Positions 6,542 through 13,536 of a stretch of 18,283 nt of DNA are shown here, piece after piece. A program made the translations under genes and the position numbers. The notes under the pieces were generated by a model, which had not been told where the DNA came from, searched no databases, and saw only the letters and a program-made list of their open reading frames with translations. Source of the DNA: Piscirickettsiaceae bacterium (lineage in GTDB: Bacteria > Pseudomonadota > Gammaproteobacteria > Nitrosococcales > Methylophagaceae); the NCBI GenBank assembly GCA_018646825.1, contig JABGUA010000207.1:1-18283 (forward strand), written 5' to 3'. Positions within the stretch are counted from its first letter, which is position 1. Every line of letters begins with the position of its first letter.

Positions 6542-7350
6542 GATGCAAACCGAATACTGACGTGACTATCAGATAAAGTATGAAGTTGATTCTGATGTTC
6601 GTAACGCAATGCGCCATTTTCATCAATACCTTGTGCTTTGACTGTCATTGTTGAATTGTCGCTAATTAGTTGAATTGTTGCCTCGTGAAATGCGTCATAT
6701 TGAGGCCAGAGTGGCACGAAGTCTTGTAATCCACGTGCTTGGAAAAGTGTGAGTGTTTCAATCATATTTTGAATTAAATGTCCTGCCAGTTTGTTTCGAC
6801 AGGGTACGTTAGTACAAAGCTGTTGAAGACTGGTCGTCGGTTGTTGTATTTTATTTCGTGTGGCGGTTGGAAGCTTAAAGTTAAGGCCAACCCCAATAAC
6901 GGTAGTATGTTGATTACCGAATCTTGATTCTACTAGAATTCCAGCAAGCTTATGTCGATTAACCAAAATATCATTAGGCCATTTAAGTTTTAAGTCACTG
7001 ATTCCATGTTCCTTTAGAGTATTAATAAGACCGATTCCAATTGCGATACTCAAGCCGTTTTGAAGCGTATTTGCGGGAAAGGGCCAAAATAACGAGAAGT
7101 ATAGGTTACCTGCCGGAGGTGATTGCCATTGATCTCCACGACGGCCACGCCCAGCAGTTTGATGCTCACTTAAACAAACGGCTGGTGTAGTAAACCTACG
7201 TTCTAATCTCTGCCAGAGCTCGTCATTAGTTGACGTTACCGAATCGAAAATGAGCAAATCGTTAAGCTGTTGATTACATGTTGCCGACATAGCATCACGA
7301 ATAACAGATTGGGAGAGCGAGGCAAAAGGGGAAGGGTCTTTAACAGTCAA
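6538..7350 (-). CDS. birA: Biotin--[acetyl-CoA-carboxylase] ligase, ligase domain only
   Basis: The enzyme activates biotin with ATP and attaches it to the biotin carboxyl carrier protein. The 270 residues hold the catalytic core: FDSVTSTNDELW (35-46), the biotinyl-AMP loop GRGRRG (67-72), NLYFSLFW, KWPNDILV (123-130), HKLAGILVE (133-141), VIGVGLNF, and a small C-terminal SH3-like domain (VKAQGIDENGALRYEH). E. coli BirA has 321 residues with an N-terminal winged helix for operator binding. Here only about 34 residues precede the catalytic core, and they do not look like a helix-turn-helix. Only 54 nt separate the start from the previous stop, so a lost N-terminus in another frame is unlikely. 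It is therefore probably a group I, non-repressor ligase. It overlaps coaX by 4 nt. Confidence 0.94.
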   Translation of the reverse strand: MTVKDPSPFASLSQSVIRDAMSATCNQQLNDLLIFDSVTSTNDELWQRLERRFTTPAVCLSEHQTAGRGRRGDQWQSPPAGNLYFSLFWPFPANTLQNGLSIAIGIGLINTLKEHGISDLKLKWPNDILVNRHKLAGILVESRFGNQHTTVIGVGLNFKLPTATRNKIQQPTTSLQQLCTNVPCRNKLAGHLIQNMIETLTLFQARGLQDFVPLWPQYDAFHEATIQLISDNSTMTVKAQGIDENGALRYEHQNQLHTLSDSHVSIRFAS

Positions 7351-7404
7351 AAGTGCAGTCAGTTCAAAATAGCCATATAACGTTGTAGTTTAACAAATTT
7401 GGCG

Positions 7405-8088
7405 CTAAGCAATTAGATCCAATATTGCTTCGGGTGTGTCGTTCACAGCATTACTGTTATCTGCAATGATTTGGGCCTGTTGCGTGGTTATGGCATTTTC
7501 AGATTGTTCTGCGCTGACTGAACTATCAGATTCATTATCCGTTTCCTCGGTAGTTTCTTTAGTAGCTGGGGCGGTATTGCCAGTACTTTCTTCAGTACGT
7601 TGTTCTTGAACGATCTCAGCCCTTGCTTGAACTGCTAGTTGCGCCGCTTGTGATGCAACACGTAAATCTTGTGAGGAAGGCTGAGCGGGAGCAAGAGCTG
7701 CAGCTCGGATACGTTGTGCTTTTTCTAATGTTGCTGCTGGATCACCTGCAACAGGGGACGTATCAATATTGACTTCACCACCAACTGCATACTGAACACC
7801 ATCAGGGCCTCGCTGGTAGCTAAATGATGCACCGCCTCTCGCAAGGCTACCTGCTGCAGCTAAATGGGCTGCTTCGTGCGATCGTACTTCACGATCACGG
7901 GCTTTTAATTCTTTTATTTGGGCTAGATCTTGCTCACTTAAGGCGCTAACAATCTGTGCATCCTTAAGGTCAGTACTCGTACTGTTTTGTTCAGAAGGTT
8001 TATCGGCATCCCCTTTCTCTGCAGATACTGGGCGGACTGCAACTTGCGTTTGACTAGGCGGCAGAGAAACAGACGCACTAATGTTCAT
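7405..8088 (-). CDS. SprA-related putative metalloprotease (CJM1_0395-type)
   Basis: The 227-residue protein has a central conserved block: KARDREVRSHEAAH with an HExxH zinc motif at residues 71-75, then GASFSYQRGPDGVQYAVGGEV (87-105), SPVAGDPAAT, and RIRAAALAPAQPSSQDLRVA. This matches the SprA-related family annotated as putative metalloproteases; proteolysis is not proven as far as I know. The N-terminal ~50 residues and the C-terminal ~60 are low-complexity, Gln/Ser/Glu-rich and probably disordered. I see no signal peptide or membrane segment. The gene starts 3 nt after the stop of the small rod-like gene, so the two are co-transcribed and probably translationally coupled. A link to the flagellum or to export is suggested only by that partner. 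Confidence 0.8.
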   Translation of the reverse strand: MNISASVSLPPSQTQVAVRPVSAEKGDADKPSEQNSTSTDLKDAQIVSALSEQDLAQIKELKARDREVRSHEAAHLAAAGSLARGGASFSYQRGPDGVQYAVGGEVNIDTSPVAGDPAATLEKAQRIRAAALAPAQPSSQDLRVASQAAQLAVQARAEIVQEQRTEESTGNTAPATKETTEETDNESDSSVSAEQSENAITTQQAQIIADNSNAVNDTPEAILDLIA

Positions 8089-8091
8089 CGT

Positions 8092-8322
8092 CTATACTTC
8101 AATATCCAATAGGGTGCCAACAGTCGCATTACTAGCTTCAATGACTTTTAGTGATGCCTCGACTTGTTGTTGGGCACTGAGATTACTGACTAAAGTTGAC
8201 GTCAAATCAACGTCCGAATCAGGTTGCCCAAGACTGGCAATATCAGCAGCGTTCTTATTAAGTTGCTGTAAACCAGATTGTACACCGGCTAAACCAGACT
8301 GAAATGCAGGTATTGTACTCAT
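8092..8322 (-). CDS. Miniature flagellar rod/hook-like protein
   Basis: This 76-residue protein looks like the two ends of a flagellar axial (rod/hook) protein joined without the middle. Residues 1-32 (FQSGLAGVQSGLQQLNKNAADIAS) resemble the N-terminal helix with its family A..IAN element. Residues 37-76 (VDLTSTLVSNLSAQQQVEAS, then KVIEASNATVGTLLDIEV) resemble the C-terminal helix of FlgE/FlgF/FlgG, where a conserved L-V-..L-..Q..-..A-N-..K-V-I-..-L-L-D-I pattern is usual. An AGGA ribosome site lies about 9 nt before the ATG. It is followed by the SprA-related HExxH gene 3 nt later. It could assemble with, or mimic, flagellar axial subunits; this is inference. No other flagellar gene is in the window. 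Confidence 0.75.
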   Translation of the reverse strand: MSTIPAFQSGLAGVQSGLQQLNKNAADIASLGQPDSDVDLTSTLVSNLSAQQQVEASLKVIEASNATVGTLLDIEV

Positions 8323-8377
8323 TCTTTAAAATCCTAAAATAAACGGTATCTCGCATAGATATAACAAAATAAACCCA

Positions 8378-8737
8378 TTAATTTTGTGACGTGCCCACCA
8401 CTTTTGCATTAAATCGAATAAATAATATTGATCCGATAAAACAAACAATACTAAATAGTACGGCTAAAGCCGGGTAAAAATCAAAATGTTCTGAACTATA
8501 AAGTTCACCCACGGCGAAGGTAAAATAAAATAACATGAGAAAGCTATTCCAAGCATGCGTATAGGGTTTACCATGCAATAAACCACGTAGGGGCAATAAT
8601 AAGGGTATTAAGGCCAGAGCTAATATGGTTGCAGTAGGGAAAAGCACACTACGTTCAGGCAAGATAATCCAACACAATAACGTCAGCATTAACCCAAAAA
8701 AGCCTATGAGCGTTAATGTTCTATAAAAGCGGGTCAC
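8378..8737 (-). CDS. DUF2069 family integral membrane protein
   Basis: A small membrane protein with four hydrophobic segments (starting near LTLIGFFGLMLTLLCWIIL, then LFPTATILALALIPLLLPL, FLMLFYFTFAVGEL and LAVLFSIVCFIGSILFI). Between segments two and three it carries the conserved RGLLHGKPYTHAWNSFL element, which identifies the DUF2069 family. The function is unknown. I prefer the GTG at 8737, whose GTGA overlaps the wrbA stop in the way typical of translational coupling; it gives 119 residues. An upstream ATG at 8788 in the same frame would add 17 residues without a membrane or conserved character. The gene ends the lapA-lapB-arsC-wrbA run. Confidence 0.88.
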   Translation of the reverse strand: MTRFYRTLTLIGFFGLMLTLLCWIILPERSVLFPTATILALALIPLLLPLRGLLHGKPYTHAWNSFLMLFYFTFAVGELYSSEHFDFYPALAVLFSIVCFIGSILFIRFNAKVVGTSQN

Positions 8738-9327
8738 GGCGTAAGTTGTTTTGCCGTTTGTGCGACGCGTTGACCAAGTACTCGGCACAATTGTGCCTCG
8801 TTATCACTTAAGATACGTTCATTCTGACTACCAGCATGATGGCTAGCACCATAAGGTGTACCACCATCAGTCGTATTCATTAAGGTGTCGTTATCATAGG
8901 GTAAGCCCATCACTAACATGCCATGATGAAATAAAGGCAGCATCATAGAGAGTAATGTGGATTCCTGTCCGCCATGCAAACTGCCAGTTGAGGTAAACAC
9001 AGCGGCTGGTTTACCAATAAGCGAGCCAGATAACCAAACATCACTGCTGTTATCTAAAAAATACTTGAGTGGTGCCGCCATATTGCCAAAACGAGTTGGG
9101 CTTCCTAATACTAAGCCAGCACAGTTTTTCAACTCATCTTGAGTGACGTAAAGATGACCTTGCTCTGGGATACTATCTTCAACAGCTTCACACACGCTAG
9201 AGATCGCAGGCACGGTACGGATCAGACTTTCGCAGCCGGCGACAGTTTCAATACCTCGGGCAATTTGTTCAGCCATAGCGTGAACATGACCAGAACGACT
9301 GTAATAAAGTACAAGTATAGGTTTCAT
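8734..9327 (-). CDS. wrbA: WrbA-type flavodoxin-like NAD(P)H:quinone oxidoreductase
   Basis: The 197-residue product fits the WrbA family, which uses FMN to reduce quinones by two electrons and so avoids semiquinone radicals. The FMN phosphate loop YYSRSGHVHAMAEQIARG (9-26) is intact. Further family motifs are GSPTRFGNMAAPLKYFLD, the TSTGSLHGGQESTLLS segment, and GLPYDN with the following GTPYGASHHAG loop that closes over the flavin. Its start lies 5 nt after arsC and its stop overlaps the DUF2069 start. The arsC-wrbA-DUF2069 order is, as far as I recall, common in gammaproteobacteria such as Pseudomonas. Confidence 0.93.
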   Translation of the reverse strand: MKPILVLYYSRSGHVHAMAEQIARGIETVAGCESLIRTVPAISSVCEAVEDSIPEQGHLYVTQDELKNCAGLVLGSPTRFGNMAAPLKYFLDNSSDVWLSGSLIGKPAAVFTSTGSLHGGQESTLLSMMLPLFHHGMLVMGLPYDNDTLMNTTDGGTPYGASHHAGSQNERILSDNEAQLCRVLGQRVAQTAKQLTP

Positions 9328-9332
9328 AATAG

Positions 9333-9677
9333 TTAAAACAGTGTGAGAACAGCTTCAGGTGGCCGCCCTAATTTAGCCTGACCGTTGTGAATGACGATAG
9401 GGCGCTCAATTAACTTGGGATGTTCGGCCATTGCTTTGATTAAGTCTTCATCACTTAAGGTTGTGTCTTTTAAGCCGAGTTCTTTATAAACGACTTCACC
9501 TTTACGGAGTAATTCACGAGGGGTGAGTTCAAGTTGTTTTAGGACTTGGCGCAAAGTTTCAACCGTCGGCGGCGTATTTAAATAATCAACAATCGTTGGT
9601 GTGATGCCTTTGTCTTCCAGTAAGGCCAGTGTTTGGCGAGATTTACTGCAACGCGGGTTATGGTAAATATCAGTCAT
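9333..9677 (-). CDS. arsC: ArsC/YfgD-family glutathione-dependent reductase
   Basis: A 114-residue thioredoxin-fold protein of the ArsC family. It contains the active-site loop YHNPRCSKSR with catalytic Cys10 and the C-terminal RPIVIHNGQAKLGRPPEAVL region with the arginines that hold the oxyanion in plasmid ArsC. In the family the enzyme reduces arsenate to arsenite using glutaredoxin. However, this chromosomal subgroup (like E. coli YfgD) often has no proven arsenate activity, and no arsR, arsB or other arsenic gene is nearby. It sits 2 nt after lapB and 5 nt before wrbA, which suggests a redox housekeeping role rather than a resistance operon. The family is sure; the substrate is not. Confidence 0.9.
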   Translation of the reverse strand: MTDIYHNPRCSKSRQTLALLEDKGITPTIVDYLNTPPTVETLRQVLKQLELTPRELLRKGEVVYKELGLKDTTLSDEDLIKAMAEHPKLIERPIVIHNGQAKLGRPPEAVLTLF

Positions 9678-9679
9678 GC

Positions 9680-10852
9680 TTAATGTTCCGAAATAGGGTC
9701 AAATGAAGAAAAATGAAGTTCAGTAAGACGAATAGTACCCCAATGCTGACAGCCGGGGCAGTGCCAATGGATTGTTTTTCCTGAAAAGCCACAGTGTTGG
9801 CAGACGTAGCGACGGCCGTGTTGTAATAAACTTTCCGTCATATCATTTACTAAGGGTAATAAGACCTGGGGGTTAAGGTCACCCATGGATAATAGGTGGT
9901 GCAGCCCTTCGAGGGAAGGTTGTCGTTGCAGTTGAGATTGTAAGTAGGCCTGTGCTTTTTCAGTGCCTGATTCAACTTCAATAACTTGGGCTAACATCAA
10001 ATGAGCACTAACCATTAGGGGATGCCTCGCTAGGATGCCTTTTAGCCATGTTTGGAATGACGGTAGTTTATTTAAAGCCTGGTAACAAGTTTTAAGTAAA
10101 GGTAGTGCCTCTGGAAGATAGTTAGGATCCTGCTGTTCTATTTTTGCAAGTGATTTTAATGCTTTGGCATAGTGGTCAGATTGAATATGAACAGTTGCGC
10201 CAAGTAAGGCGGCGCGAACACATTTTGCATCAAACTGGTTGGCCTGTTTAAGTAATGGGAGTGCCCGTGAGGGATCGATTTCAAGTTCTTGTTCAGCGAG
10301 TTCACAATAAAACTGAGCAATTTCAGCCCCAATTTTTTGGGGATCGGTTGACTGTATTTTCTTCGCCATATCAATGGCTTTTTGCCAGTTTTTTTGTTGC
10401 TGATACAACCCTAACAAATGTTTATAGGCATCCGTAGGGGGGGAAGGGGTATTTAATAATTCTAAAAAAAGGTGCTCTGCCCGATCTAAAACGCCAGCAC
10501 TCATATAATCTAACCCTAGCTCAATTAAAGCTTGATCACGTTGTGATGGCTTAAGAGTAGGGCGAGCGATTAAGTTTTGATGAATACGAATAGCACGTTC
10601 TGTTTCACCACGTCGTCGGAATAAATTAGCAAGGGCTAAATGAGTTTCGACAGTGTCGCTATTGACTTCAAGTAAGCGGATAAAAACATCAATCGCCTTA
10701 TCAGGCTGTTCATTTAATAAATAATTTAAACCTGTGAAATAGTCAGGGTCAAAGTAATTTTTTTGTGCCGAGAAACGTTTTTTATAATGACTGCGTGCTG
10801 AAACCCAGCCAGAAATAGCGGCCACAGGTAATAATAAAAACAACCATTCCAT
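9680..10852 (-). CDS. lapB: Lipopolysaccharide assembly protein LapB (YciM)
   Basis: LapB is an inner-membrane adaptor that delivers LpxC to the FtsH protease and so limits lipopolysaccharide synthesis. The 390 residues begin with a single membrane anchor (MEWLFLLLPVAAISGWVSAR), followed by the conserved YFTGLNYLLNEQPDKAIDVF and a chain of tetratricopeptide repeats (about residues 35-330). The end is a rubredoxin-type metal site with Cys351, 354, 365 and 368 (CQHCGFSGK and HCPGCQHWG). Length and order match E. coli LapB (389 residues). No Shine-Dalgarno sequence precedes the ATG, so translation is probably coupled to lapA, whose stop is 11 nt upstream. An internal minus-strand frame is a shadow. 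Confidence 0.95.
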   Translation of the reverse strand: MEWLFLLLPVAAISGWVSARSHYKKRFSAQKNYFDPDYFTGLNYLLNEQPDKAIDVFIRLLEVNSDTVETHLALANLFRRRGETERAIRIHQNLIARPTLKPSQRDQALIELGLDYMSAGVLDRAEHLFLELLNTPSPPTDAYKHLLGLYQQQKNWQKAIDMAKKIQSTDPQKIGAEIAQFYCELAEQELEIDPSRALPLLKQANQFDAKCVRAALLGATVHIQSDHYAKALKSLAKIEQQDPNYLPEALPLLKTCYQALNKLPSFQTWLKGILARHPLMVSAHLMLAQVIEVESGTEKAQAYLQSQLQRQPSLEGLHHLLSMGDLNPQVLLPLVNDMTESLLQHGRRYVCQHCGFSGKTIHWHCPGCQHWGTIRLTELHFSSFDPISEH

Positions 10853-10863
10853 GGGGGAAAGAA

Positions 10864-11157
10864 TTAATTAGCGTCTTTGATCGGCAAGATGCGTAAGCTA
10901 TTAATTTCTTGCTCATTGACGGCAATTTTCTTATTTAGGCTTCTATTTTCGTAACGCAAGCCCAATGTGCCAATAAAAATAGCCAAAGCACCAAGAATAA
11001 TCCCAGTAACGATTGAACCAATCACAATAACAGAAATTGGCAAAGTAATCGTGCCAAGATAATAGTTGAGTTCAACAGGGCCATTATTAATGGCAGAGAA
11101 GGCCGCGCCAGCGGCAAATACAGCAATGAAAATAATGAGTGTAATAATGCGTTGCAT
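10864..11157 (-). CDS. lapA: Lipopolysaccharide assembly protein LapA domain protein (YciS)
   Basis: This 97-residue protein has two membrane segments (IITLIIFIAVFAAGAAFSAI and ISVIVIGSIVTGIILGALAIFIGTL) separated by the characteristic NNGPVELNYYLGTITLP loop, and then a short charged coiled-coil tail (RYENRSLNKKIAVNEQEINSL). That is the LapA/YciS pattern. It lies directly before lapB, its constant partner, and starts the five-gene minus-strand run. In E. coli lapAB is under heat-shock control; here the upstream region shows a TATGAT -10-like element but I cannot recognise a sigma-32 promoter. Confidence 0.93.
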   Translation of the reverse strand: MQRIITLIIFIAVFAAGAAFSAINNGPVELNYYLGTITLPISVIVIGSIVTGIILGALAIFIGTLGLRYENRSLNKKIAVNEQEINSLRILPIKDAN

Positions 11158-11221
11158 AACGAAACCTGTCTTAAACTAAAAGGGGTAATGTTGGCTTTAA
11201 GGTGTTTTCCTTAATAACCAG

Positions 11222-11249
11222 ATCATACCTCAAAATGACACATTGCCCA
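11222..11249 (-). promoter_or_regulatory. Possible promoter of the lapA operon
   Basis: A TATGAT -10-like hexamer (11227-11222) lies about 65 nt upstream of the lapA ATG. Sixteen bases further up is TGGGCA (11249-11244), which matches four of six -35 consensus bases. The region is the divergent gap between lapA and fdxA, so promoters for both must lie here. Confidence 0.4.
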
Positions 11250-11327
11250 GATTAGATTGAAATCATGTAAAATTGCCGGTCAAATTACAGTATTAAGTCT
11301 GTACCGATTCGAGTTTGGAGAAATGAC

Positions 11328-11651
11328 ATGACCTTTGTTGTCACTGAAAATTGTATCAAATGTAAATACACTGACTGTGTCGACGTCTGCCCGGTAGATT
11401 GTTTTCATGAAGGTCCGAATTTTCTTGTGATCGATCCAGAAGAATGTATTGATTGCACATTATGTGAACCTGAGTGCCCAGCTGAAGCAATTTATTCAGA
11501 AGATGATTTACCTGAAGAACAAGCGCATTTCACAGAGCTCAATGAAGAGCTGGCGAAAATTTGGCCGGTACTCACGGAGAAAAAAGACGGGCCAGAAGAT
11601 GGCGCAGAGTGGGATGGTAAGCCGGATAAGCTTAAACTGCTAGAACGTTAA
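11328..11651 (+). CDS. fdxA: Seven-iron ferredoxin FdxA
   Basis: A 107-residue electron carrier of the Azotobacter ferredoxin I type. Cys9, 17 and 50 should bind the [3Fe-4S] cluster and Cys21, 40, 43 and 46 the [4Fe-4S] cluster. The non-ligand cysteines 12 and 25 are also in their usual places, one residue later than in Azotobacter. The long acidic C-terminal extension (SEDDLPEEQAHFTELNEELA to GKPDKLKLLE) is typical. GGAG at 11317-11320 gives a 7-nt spacing to this ATG. Another ATG at 11323 meets TGA after two codons and is not the start. The gene is single, divergent from lapA, and ends in a strong terminator. Confidence 0.97.
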   Translation: MTFVVTENCIKCKYTDCVDVCPVDCFHEGPNFLVIDPEECIDCTLCEPECPAEAIYSEDDLPEEQAHFTELNEELAKIWPVLTEKKDGPEDGAEWDGKPDKLKLLER

Positions 11652-11670
11652 GAACTTAAAAAAATATTAT

Positions 11671-11701
11671 AAAAAAGCCCGCATCTCAAGCGGGCTTTTT
11701 T
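11671..11701 (+). terminator. Rho-independent terminator of fdxA (probably bidirectional)
   Basis: AAAAAAGCCCGC (11671-11682) and GCGGGCTTTTTT (11690-11701) pair completely around a 7-nt loop, 20 nt after the fdxA stop. The flanking A and T runs give a U tract on both strands, so it can also stop transcripts from the convergent gene at 11796-12371. Confidence 0.93.
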
Positions 11702-11795
11702 ATGTAAATTAGAAGAGTATTAGCTACGACTTAATCTTTTTTTAAAAGCGTGGCTTAGATATATACTGACAGGCCGTTTAGTGCCGAAAAATCAC

Positions 11796-12371
11796 TTATT
11801 TAGGCTTTTCTTCGTGAACAAGCATATTCATGAATTTTTCAAACCGCCTTATTCTGGTGTCGGGTTTCTTCGCATTTATCAATCCATACGCGATAGCATA
11901 ACGACTCGATTTATTGAGAGTTTCAAACAACTCTTTAACATTCGGCTTAGTCTCCAGTGCAGCTAGGAAATCCGCAGGCACTTCCATTTCACTTACCACA
12001 TAGGCGTTTTCCCAGCGACCGTCAGCTTTCGCTGCACGAACATGCACAAGCCCAGATTCCTTCATCCGATCTTCGTTTATCAAACGTTCAACATGCTCTG
12101 TGTTCCTTTTAGACCAGTTGATTCGTACTGTTCTAGGAGTTATGCGCTGGAGATAGGCTTGATCATCAATTGACTTTTTCACACCGTCAATCCAACCCCA
12201 GCATAAAATCTCTATCACTACATCATTCCAAGTAACACTTTGAATCCCAGTATTTTTCTTAAATATCTTTACCCATAACTCACTTTCAGTTGTGTGATTC
12301 ACCTTTAGCCACTCGTCGAGACCTTTCGGTGTTGTAAATGTCATGATTTTCAATGGATCTGGTTCAGGCAT
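11796..12371 (-). CDS. YdeI/OmpD-associated (OmdA) family protein
   Basis: The product has about 191 residues. Recognisable family elements are FTTPKGLDEWLKVNH, ESELWVKIFKKNTG, the WNDVVIEILCWGWIDGVKK block, TPRTVRINWSKRNTEHVERL, and a C-terminal helical domain (VPADFLAALETKPNVKELFE, then SSRYAIAYGLINAKKPDTRIRRFEKF) of the OmdA type. Members are called bacteriocin-protection or OmpD-associated proteins, but the biochemical role is not established. I chose the ATG at 12371; the TTG directly before it would only add one residue. The gene stands alone between two terminators, and its neighbours are unrelated, which fits an accessory or mobile single gene. No signal peptide or membrane segment is seen. 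Confidence 0.88.
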   Translation of the reverse strand: MPEPDPLKIMTFTTPKGLDEWLKVNHTTESELWVKIFKKNTGIQSVTWNDVVIEILCWGWIDGVKKSIDDQAYLQRITPRTVRINWSKRNTEHVERLINEDRMKESGLVHVRAAKADGRWENAYVVSEMEVPADFLAALETKPNVKELFETLNKSSRYAIAYGLINAKKPDTRIRRFEKFMNMLVHEEKPK

Positions 12372-12498
12372 CAAATTAAATTCTCTTCGGCATAACAGTG
12401 TGTTTTATGAATTAATCAATTAAGCAGACTGTCCGCTATGGGTCGGAAACGGCCAGAAAATTAGGGCTGCTAGACGATAAAAATGTAAACAATATTAC

Positions 12499-12528
12499 AA
12501 AAAAAACCTGCATCAAGCAGGCTTTTTT
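12499..12528 (-). terminator. Rho-independent terminator of rpoH
   Basis: On the minus strand GCCTGC and GCAGG form a stem of 5 bp (12521-12517 with 12511-12507) around a 5-nt loop, followed by a run of about nine T. It begins 31 nt after the rpoH stop and ends the ftsY-ftsE-ftsX-rpoH cluster. Confidence 0.85.
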
Positions 12529-12558
12529 ATTGAACGAAAGTGATCTAAAAACAAAGCT

Positions 12559-13419
12559 TTAGGCCATTAAGTTTTTTAACTTTTTAAGTGCATTATTTTC
12601 AATCTGACGAATACGTTCAGCAGAAACTTGGTAGTGATCAGCCAATGTATGTAATGTCACCTTACCGTCATCATTTAACCAACGCTGGCGTAAAATATCC
12701 TGACTACGTTCATCGAGTGTCGATAAAGCATTGCTTAGTTTTTGTTCTTGATAATTTTTCTGGTCAACTTGTTCAAGCTGTATGGAAGGATCAGAATACT
12801 CAGGTCCTGTTAAATAAGCCGCAGGTGAAAAAGTATTATCGTCATCATCGGCATCAACAGGTAAATCAAACGAAGAATCAGGTTGTGCTAAGCGACGTTC
12901 CATATCCATTATATTGGCTGGCGTCACACCGAGGTCTTCCGCTACCGCTTCTACTTCTGCTTGGTTTAACCAACCTAAACGTTTTTTAGCGCTACGTAAA
13001 TTAAAGAACAATTTACGTTGTGCTTTGGTCGTGGCGATTTTGACAATGCGCCAGTTTTTAATGACATATTCATGGATTTCAGCACGGATCCAATGAACAG
13101 CAAAGGAAACCAAACGAACCCCTTTGGTTGGATCAAAGCGTTTTACAGCCTTCATCAGACCAATGTTGCCTTCTTGCATTAAGTCAGAAACAGGTAATCC
13201 ATAACCGCTGTAGCCTTTGGCAATACGAGAGACAAACCGTAAATGTGATAGGACTAGGCGCTGTGCAGCCTCAACGTCACTGTCTTGTTGAAGACGTGTT
13301 GCTAAATCGTATTCTTCTTCAGCAGTTAAAATCGGAATGTTATGGACAAGACTCGTGTACGAATCAATACTTCCGATCGGTGCTAAAGCAAGCTCATATG
13401 ATGTTGCAGCTGTTGTCAT
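12559..13419 (-). CDS. rpoH: RNA polymerase sigma-32 factor (heat shock)
   Basis: RpoH directs RNA polymerase to heat-shock promoters. The 286 residues show region 1.2 (NIPILTAEEEYDLATRL), region 2 (LVLSHLRFVSRIAKGYSGYG, DLMQEGNIGLMKAVKRFDP, VSFAVHWIRAEIHEYVIKNW), the diagnostic RpoH box QRKLFFNLR (134-142), region 3, and region 4 with its helix-turn-helix (TLHTLADHYQVSAERIRQIE). An AGGAAGG site lies 8 nt before the ATG. The 117-nt gap from ftsX probably carries its own promoters. In E. coli a 5' mRNA structure controls RpoH translation by temperature; I could not establish an equivalent fold here. A terminator follows. Confidence 0.97.
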   Translation of the reverse strand: MTTAATSYELALAPIGSIDSYTSLVHNIPILTAEEEYDLATRLQQDSDVEAAQRLVLSHLRFVSRIAKGYSGYGLPVSDLMQEGNIGLMKAVKRFDPTKGVRLVSFAVHWIRAEIHEYVIKNWRIVKIATTKAQRKLFFNLRSAKKRLGWLNQAEVEAVAEDLGVTPANIMDMERRLAQPDSSFDLPVDADDDDNTFSPAAYLTGPEYSDPSIQLEQVDQKNYQEQKLSNALSTLDERSQDILRQRWLNDDGKVTLHTLADHYQVSAERIRQIENNALKKLKNLMA

Positions 13420-13536
13420 TTAGTGACCTTCCTAAAAATTATTCCTTGAATAATAACATGAAGTTATCGCCTTGAACTATATCTTAAGAACATAAAAATG
13501 GGAGCAAAGTTCCAAATTTCAAGGGCAAGATAACTT

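Noticed and set aside
9333..9677. Arsenic resistance operon
   Set aside because: Only an ArsC-like reductase is present; no arsR, arsB/acr3 or arsenic regulator flanks it and the neighbours are lapB and wrbA.
11323..11331. ATG-ACA-TGA mini-frame overlapping the fdxA start, possibly a regulatory upstream ORF
   Set aside because: The GGAG ribosome site is only 2 nt from this ATG but 7 nt from the true fdxA ATG; a chance ATG is the simpler explanation.
12375..12498. Possible small gene or RNA between the YdeI-like gene and the rpoH terminator
   Set aside because: No frame with a ribosome site, no clear hairpin apart from the rpoH terminator; it probably only carries the promoter of the YdeI-like gene.
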